Below are positions 57,774 to 64,000 of a stretch of DNA of 64,000 nucleotides, piece by piece. Every line of letters starts with the position of its first letter. Positions within the stretch are counted from its first letter, which is position 1. A model generated the notes under the pieces. It was not told the DNA's origin and ran no database searches. It saw only the letters and a program-made list of their open reading frames with translations. Origin of the DNA: Acanthosoma haemorrhoidale (Eukaryota > Arthropoda > Insecta > Hemiptera > Acanthosomatidae); assembly GCA_930367205.1 (NCBI GenBank), contig OV884009.1, positions 36,279,841 to 36,343,840 of the forward strand. The letters run 5' to 3'. The position numbers and the translations under genes are program-made.

Positions 57774-60407
57774 GTATATCTTTTTTTTTTTTTTAAGTAG
57801 ACTCAATGATGACATATGTCTGTATTTACTTTATAAAATAAAATACCTTCTCTACATATTATCAATATGTTTCGAAGTGCAATTATCTATTTTTGAGACT
57901 GTATCCTGGGACCTTGTGATATAGTAAAAAACAAAACTTGGATTATCCAATCAATTTCATACAACCTGTATATACAATTGGTCATTATTACCATTATTGA
58001 TTATTATAAATTTTTATTTTCAGTTTTCTTTTGTACGCTACAAGACTAGATCTGTGAATTTCTTGCATTAATAATTTCTATAACCGCATCAAGTTTTTAT
58101 TTTACAAATCTGTGAACAGTGCAATGAGTTGTAAGCCTAAGCATAAGAGTTTCTAATAGAAGTTTATAGCTTCCCCTTATTACTGAACTATATTGGAGTC
58201 AAGGATTGACCAGATATTTAATGAGCAGCAAATAAATATTTCAGTCTTTTTACCCATTGTGGTGCCAACAAGTCACTATGCCTTGTGAGCTAAGTGCCTT
58301 TAAGGATTTTCTGATTTCTGTACTGTTATCCGCTCTCCTGAAGCTTCTTTGTTGTTTACGCATAATTATTGAGCCACTTAAAGATAAACAACTACCTGAA
58401 TCAGTAATGATTCACCACATCTTGGTGATATGATATATTTTAATGACTAGCTCTTATAATTAAATTTATATTTGTAATAGTATTAATTTTTTTATAATCT
58501 CTTAAGTAAAGTAGTATTTAATTAGCACCCGAACAGGAACAGTTGTTAACTTCTAGTTAAAAGAGTGAAGAAAGAGTCAGCAGGCCAAAAGAATCCAAAG
58601 AAATAACTACAAGATTTGTAACTACTTGATAACAGCTCTAAGTGCACTGCTAAGAAGACTCAAAGAAACCGCCTCTTCAGATAACCGAGTGTGGGACTTG
58701 TAGCTTAAAGGTGTGTCTAAACACTTCAAACCATTCAATCAAGCAATCTATTAAATTAATTTCGACTCATCAAGGAACTTCATCATAGCGTTGAGGTACT
58801 AAATCAATGAGTAATTAACACTAGTATTAAAGCTATATATGTCAATAAAATTAAAAGAATGTATGTTAGCACACACTTTATTAGAAAAAAAGACTTACTA
58901 GTGATAATTTGATATGCTACTATTTATCTGAGGATTATAAAGCCATTTACAGCATTAGAATGGTGACCTTATCCAATTAATTGCCTTTGTCAAACATTTA
59001 TAAATCATACATAGGAACATATGTAATGAAAGTATTTCTAATAGAGCTCTGAATGAAAATAAAGTTATCTAATCACTTTATCTTGGCTTACGGGTGATGG
59101 TCTGGAACTTTGTATGTACGATAAATTTTAATCCATAAATCTAAAGATACTCTTAGTTAACAGTTTTAGAAATTCTACAACCACTTTATCACCTGCAATT
59201 TGAATTTTTCCAAATTAGGATTGTAAAGTCGGAACATGAGTTAAAAATTGGTAATGCAATTCACCATACAAACAGGTCAATTTGGGAAGTGTTAGAAAAA
59301 GTGGTTGCCTGTAGAAAACACAAATTGAGGAAGGTGATTGATTAAAATTTAAAGGACCATATGAGCTTAGTAGCAACACAAGATTATAACCTTGAGCAAA
59401 TATTAATTGCCGGTGAAAATAAGCCAATCGATGTTTAGAAATATTAAATTATCATACAGAAAGAACTATTACAACAAACCATTTTGAAAACTTCAGTTAC
59501 TTGTTTTAGTCCTACCCATGGAACAATGAAATAGAAGATACGAACCTAACACTAAATTTATTATTTTATTATAATAATATAAATAAATATAATTTATTAT
59601 TACTTAAATTCATTAACACTAAAGTGCAAACTAAACGTGGAAACAGTTAGAAATTAATACAGTGGTTTATTTAAAAATATAGCTTAGTTAATAGAAAATA
59701 AGGTCCTGACAGTAAAAATGATAAGATAAAAGAGAACCGAAACAGATGTGTCACGTAACGAAAAGGAATTAATTGTTAATTATCACATAAAGAAATCCTT
59801 TCACAGAGGAATATTATAAAAAAAATTATGAAAGATTATTACTTACCCAAAATGAAGGATAAAATAATCAGACTTTATCAATAGGTTATAGGAAAACAAA
59901 CAAAATATCAAATATCTCAAACAGTATGACCGTTTGAAGATTTAATGAATGATGCTCCCCATTACGCATATAATAGTATAATTATGCCTACGGGGATGGC
60001 CCCCATATAATGGGGGATAATTCACACATTCTCAAAAAAACTTTTTACCAAAGTAGTTAAAGAAAGCAATACCACTAACACAGAATAGAACAGAAAAAAA
60101 ACATTATTCTGAAGCTACCTCACCTATAAATAACAATATGGTACTGATAAATATATCAAATTCTGGCCTAAGAAATATAAATAGTACACCACAAAGAAAA
60201 AAGGCTAAATAAAATAAAGTGCATACCTCAGTTAGAAAAATAAAGAAAGCATTCCAGAAAAAATTTCAGATAATGAATGCTTGTCTCTTTAAAAAATATA
60301 ATAAAGAACAATGGCAAACAAGAAAATCAGTCTTGTACAACATTAAATTATAGAGAAAACCATGACATTTACTTATACAAAATAAATAAACAGCAGTAAC
60401 ATTGAGA

Positions 60408-60458
<51 letters not shown>

Positions 60459-61025
60459 GACAGAAAAATAATTGAAATATTTTCAAATATATTCCATGAA
60501 TAATTTAATCGATTAACAACTAAAGTTCTTACAAAATAAAATAAATAACATAGCTCCTAACAAAAATGAGGTTTAATTAATTAATGGAGCACAAAAAGTA
60601 ATAAGTTGGAATACTGTTAATATTAATGTGCATGGCGAGGAACACTATGATAAATTTATCAGTGAATAACTCTGAAAACATAGTATACAACATAGCCCAT
60701 GAAGTTAACATGAATCATAATCTCATAAGCTAATCGAACCTTTAAAAATGACCAAAATCTTAAATAATAATATTTAAAAAGTATAATATTACGCATGAAA
60801 CACTTTGCAATTCACTCTTGGGAAAATTATTTAATATATTAAATTATATCACAATTTATAATGGATGTTGAAAATTCTTTAAGGACCTTTCTTTAGGAAC
60901 CTTTAGATTAAAAATACCACATTCCAGAACAATAATAATCATAGATTGAAACAATGAAAATTAAATATCACAAGATTTAGAGGTCATTTGTTAACTTTTT
61001 TCAGTATCTGTGGCACACAAAAATT
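57774..61025. other. Downstream of the TBK1-like exon, presumably intron
   Basis: Begins with a donor and a long T-run. I looked in all frames for the helical scaffold domain and found nothing convincing, so the next exon is either very short or beyond the window. The interval is very AT-rich. Confidence 0.4.
60413..60452. repeat. (AT)n microsatellite
   Basis: About twenty uninterrupted AT dinucleotides. Confidence 0.97.
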
Positions 61026-61031
61026 AAACTA

Positions 61032-61969
61032 CACTGCCCCACAAAAAAAGTGGTGAACTTTGACAAATTAAAATATTTGCATCCTAATAGAAATATTTCT
61101 GCTTTCAATTCTTTTTTAATTAATATAAAACGTTTTCAGTGATAAAATACTTTAAATATGAAGGAAAACCCCTATAAATATTCAAAAAATTATACAGAAA
61201 TTTCTATTTTGATTTTTTGTGTAAATTATCTCTAAAAATTTAGCAAACGTTTTTTCTTTTAATTTAAAAAATAGTTTTGACGGTAGAGCAATAGTCTGTG
61301 TTGTTGCTTTAGTGGAAGACCATTGAAGCCAAAGATAAGCAGCTGTAGTTAACTGCAACAACTGTTCGGAGAGCAATTACACGTTACCTTGAGACAAATT
61401 TGTACAATCGCAGATTCAGATCAGGTCAGCCGCACGTGAAAGAGCCAATAGATGACTGGTTTATTGTACTGCACATGCTTTGGAATTGGTTTTCAACTGC
61501 TACTGAGACTGCTCAACCTCTTCTTACAACTCGGGGTGTAGCAATTTGTCCAAAAACTATTAGAAGAAGACTTGATAAAGTGAATTTAAACCCTCAGATA
61601 CCAGCATCAGGGCCATTGTTGACCAGAGAACATCATAGAGCTTGTTTGGAATTTGCTCGGGAACACCTTATGCGGGCTGAAAACAAATGGAGCAACGTGC
61701 TGTTTTCAGATGAGTCACGCTCTCTTTATACACCAGATGGATGCATGAGAGTTTACCAAAGGCCTGGTTAACCACCTCAAAACCATTTTTTTAAATAAAT
61801 TTTTACGATTTTTTTATTTTCAATATTTATGTTTTTCCATCATATTTGTAGCTCTTTATTACTAAAAACGTTTAATATTAATTAAATAAGGATGGAAAAA
61901 CAAAATAATTCTATTAGGAAGCAAATATTTGAATTTTTCCATGTGCCCTACTTTTTTTGTGGAGCAGTG
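61032..61969 (+). mobile_element. Internally deleted Tc1-like element
   Basis: Inverted ends of about 60 bp: the left begins CACTGCCCCACAAAAAAAGT (61032), the right, on the opposite strand, begins CACTGCTCCACAAAAAAAGT (61969), and both end in ATTTGC[AT]TCCTAATAG. A TA flanks the left end; the right flank is TG, so its duplication has mutated. Between them lies a truncated transposase. At 938 bp it is well short of a full Tc1 element (about 1.6 kb). Confidence 0.85.
61290..61771 (+). pseudogene. Tc1 transposase fragment
   Basis: The frame encodes the second helix-turn-helix region (RRFRSGQPHV; ICPKTIRRRLDKVNL, HHRACLEFAREHL) and the first catalytic aspartate in WSNVLFSDES, then stops after YQRPG and a TAA. 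The second Asp and the Glu of the DDE triad and the C-terminal half are deleted. An in-frame TAG near 61350 breaks the N-terminal part. Confidence 0.85.
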
Positions 61970-61974
61970 TGTGT

Positions 61975-62425
61975 GTTATAACGCTCTCATAATTAAAAAT
62001 ATCATTTTTTTAATTGGTCAGAAATGTCCTTAGGAAATTGTATTTATATTAAGCATCATTAACCTTGAAATGCTATGTGATAAATGTATAAAATATGCTA
62101 CTCATAAAAATGTGAAACATTGTACTGCCACTAACCTTATGAACCCTAAACCATTTATAAATACATAAATATTATAGACTTGTATGTAACATCTAAAATT
62201 AAGAATATTATTTTTGAAACTAATGTATCCTACCTTTTGTTCTTACCTGAAACTAATATAGTTAAATCAAAGTCACCCACCCCTTTATCCACAGTATTCC
62301 TGGTCCCCCTCACCATCACACTGAAGTACTTTTCTGTTGTTTGTGTAATTATTATGAATCCTTCGATAATGTTTTGTATCTACATGTATAAGTTATGTGT
62401 GAAGCTACTTTAATTCAATTTTTTT
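61975..62425. other. AT-rich spacer
   Basis: No supported feature. Confidence 0.5.
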
Positions 62426-62429
62426 CACC

Positions 62430-63102
62430 TAATTATCCCAACAAATTGTCATTAATAAATAACAATATGGTATTATATGGAAATACAGTGGCCATAAGAT
62501 TGTCCTTAGTCCACTGAAAATATTAATACTTCTTCTTTTCTGGAGGAGCCACGATGTCTTCATCAGATAGTAAAGAAGCTTCTGGGCTACTCACTTCAGC
62601 TACAATAGCTTCTACAAGTCCTCAGTCTCATCCACCTGCTGAGTTTGAATTCCTGAAGGTCTGGGTCTAAATCTACTTCTTTATATGAACTGGAGATATC
62701 GCTTTCATCCCGAAATAGCTGTTCATAAGCATCTCCCTCAACTCAACTGTAAATTGCTTTCCACTCTTCGTAAAATAAAATACAAAAATTTTAAAGTATT
62801 TACAAACATAAGCGCCCTAAGGACCAAACACCTAAGCCAAAACAGGACTATGCCCTCTGATGTGCCAGGGACTTAAACAGGTTCGAGATCTTGTCAAAAA
62901 TATTGACAAGGGTTCATGGTGCTTTCCACCAGACAGAGCTGAGAAAGCAGATCATACTGCAGACGCCATCTAGCCACGGGGCCTCAGTTCAGCAGCCTCT
63001 TACTCAGAAGAGTGCTCCCTTCAAAGCCACTATAGTTGCTTCGCGCACAGAGAGCCTACGGGCCTAAGCCACTAAAGTGGCTTTGTGCAGTTAAAGAGTT
63101 AA
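62430..63102 (-). mobile_element. piggyBac-like element remnant, N-terminal part only
   Basis: The minus strand starts at a TTAA (63099-63102) followed by CTCTTTAACTGCACAAAGCC, resembling piggyBac-type ends, with internal inverted motifs (GCCACTTTAGTGGC). An acidic N-terminal reading region follows (62760-62545): AYEQLFRDESDISSSY, then after a one-base shift LVEAIVAEVSSPEASLL and APPEKKKY. After a stop, QWTKDNLMATVFPYN appears. Acidic start, Pro-Lys junction and a W-x-K segment fit the N-terminus of piggyBac-type transposases. The catalytic domain is absent. Confidence 0.4.
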
Positions 63103-63109
63103 GGAAACA

Positions 63110-64000
63110 TTTCAGGAATTATAAACCGGAAACTATAACATGTTACCTGTATTTCCATATTCTGTAATTGCATTATCTATTTTTAGTAGATAATACATAA
63201 TTAGTAGGAGTATATCTGTTGTCAATCCATATATATTATCCCTAAATTGTAAAGCCTCAAATTTACACGAGTGATTGCAACTGCAACTTTCAGCCCTGGT
63301 ATCCACCAGTTTATTTATATACTTTATTCTCGATGAACCTGAATTTTCAGCAGGTAGGGCTTAGTGATTAAAAACCAATTGAACTAGTGCTGATTCTCCA
63401 TATTTTGTTGGAATAGTGTATAGTCAACAATTTTAAGTAGATAGTGTATAGTCCTATCCCAGCCTCACCCATTCACTCTTGAACATTCATTAGTCTGTAT
63501 TAAGTACTAGATCTTATAATTAAATGTAGATTTGCTATTAATAAAGGTTTTTTTAGCTCTCTTGATTGAATTAGTATTTTAATGCCTCTGATGTTTTCCA
63601 GTCTCAACAACCTTTCATATTCATATTTCAGAATACTTTGGCTAATAAGCAAATGTTGTCAAGGAAATCTTCTATCTGTTTCTCTACAATCTCCCAATAG
63701 TGGGCCTTTGACCCAGGAATTACCTTATTCAGGGCAAAAACAAAGAGAAAAAGGTTGTGTAGGTAATTAATAAGACACTCATTAACTTCACATTACTGTT
63801 TATTATATATCACCCATGCGGTCTGATAACATGACTTGTTTTCTCGACTGCTACTTCGAGGTTACAATTTACAAAGAGGTCCTAGTACAAAGAAGTTCTG
63901 TATCTTAGAGACTGACTAGATTCAAACAATAATTGATACCTCAAGTCCCTACAGTTGTATCCTTGGTAGACTCCTCAACAGATATAAAGTCTTGGTATAA
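63110..64000. other. End of window, no confirmed gene
   Basis: An open frame at 63582-63770 follows two possible acceptors (TTTTCCAG, ATATTTCAG) and contains SPNSGPLTQELPYSGQ. I cannot connect it to the TBK1-like exon or to any family. Confidence 0.3.

Noticed and set aside
59950..60030. Palindrome-like CCCCCATATAATGGGGG as a MITE
   Set aside because: The inverted part is only 17 bp and has no flanking duplications.
1..64000. CRISPR arrays, operons, ribosome-binding sites, riboswitches
   Set aside because: The DNA is clearly eukaryotic (spliced exons, SINEs, LINEs); no regularly spaced short repeats were seen.

Overview
This is eukaryotic nuclear DNA from an arthropod, most probably an insect. 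It is AT-rich, gene-poor and crowded with decayed transposable elements. Host-type coding sequence shows spliceosomal signals (GT donors, AG acceptors). A hemipteran origin is my guess from the style of the TBK1-like kinase and the repeat mix; I cannot prove it without a database search.

Host genes. Two loci look like real host genes, both on the plus strand. (1) At 56259-57773 is a long first coding exon of a TBK1/IKK-epsilon-type innate-immunity kinase: complete kinase domain, ubiquitin-like domain and the start of the scaffold helices. It ends at a splice donor, and I could not find the remaining exons before the window ends. (2) At 45290-50444 a small three-exon gene can be assembled by hand. 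It encodes a 104-residue protein rich in Ser, Lys and Cys (10 Cys, 19 Lys, no Glu), with repeated Ser-Asp-Cys modules each followed by a basic tail. All exons join in phase 1 through canonical splice sites. I do not recognise it; a sperm nuclear basic protein or a metal-binding peptide are possible readings. This is the most novel item in the window.

Mobile elements. About thirteen 5'-truncated copies of one Jockey-like non-LTR retrotransposon family are scattered from 5 to 52 kb; the longest (20.76-22.74 kb) keeps endonuclease and reverse-transcriptase remnants. Other elements are: an errantivirus-like Ty3/gypsy remnant with a tRNA-Lys primer-binding site (0.57-2.64 kb, minus); a gypsy integrase remnant (3.18-3.56 kb); a deleted mag-like gypsy element with short LTRs at 9.27-10.73 kb, whose integrase is split by a Jockey copy with a 13-bp target-site duplication; a second non-LTR family with two copies fused head to tail at 12.0-13.6 kb; an RT fragment at 15.3 kb whose catalytic box carries a stop; a PIN-like transposon-associated ORF at 18.6-19.2 kb; a probable solo LTR at 41.26-42.0 kb; a hAT-like transposase remnant at 53.6-54.3 kb; an internally deleted Tc1 element at 61.03-61.97 kb; and a piggyBac-like N-terminal remnant at 62.4-63.1 kb. 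Short non-autonomous elements include a 95-bp mariner MITE with perfect TA duplications, two further hairpin MITE candidates and a tRNA-derived SINE family (five copies, all minus strand).

The rest is unannotatable AT-rich DNA, microsatellites, one 127-bp tandem repeat and a few stretches that look like unique regulatory DNA rather than repeats (around 29.8-30.5, 36.9-37.0 and 27.9-28.2 kb). All homology statements rest on motif recognition by eye; no search was run.
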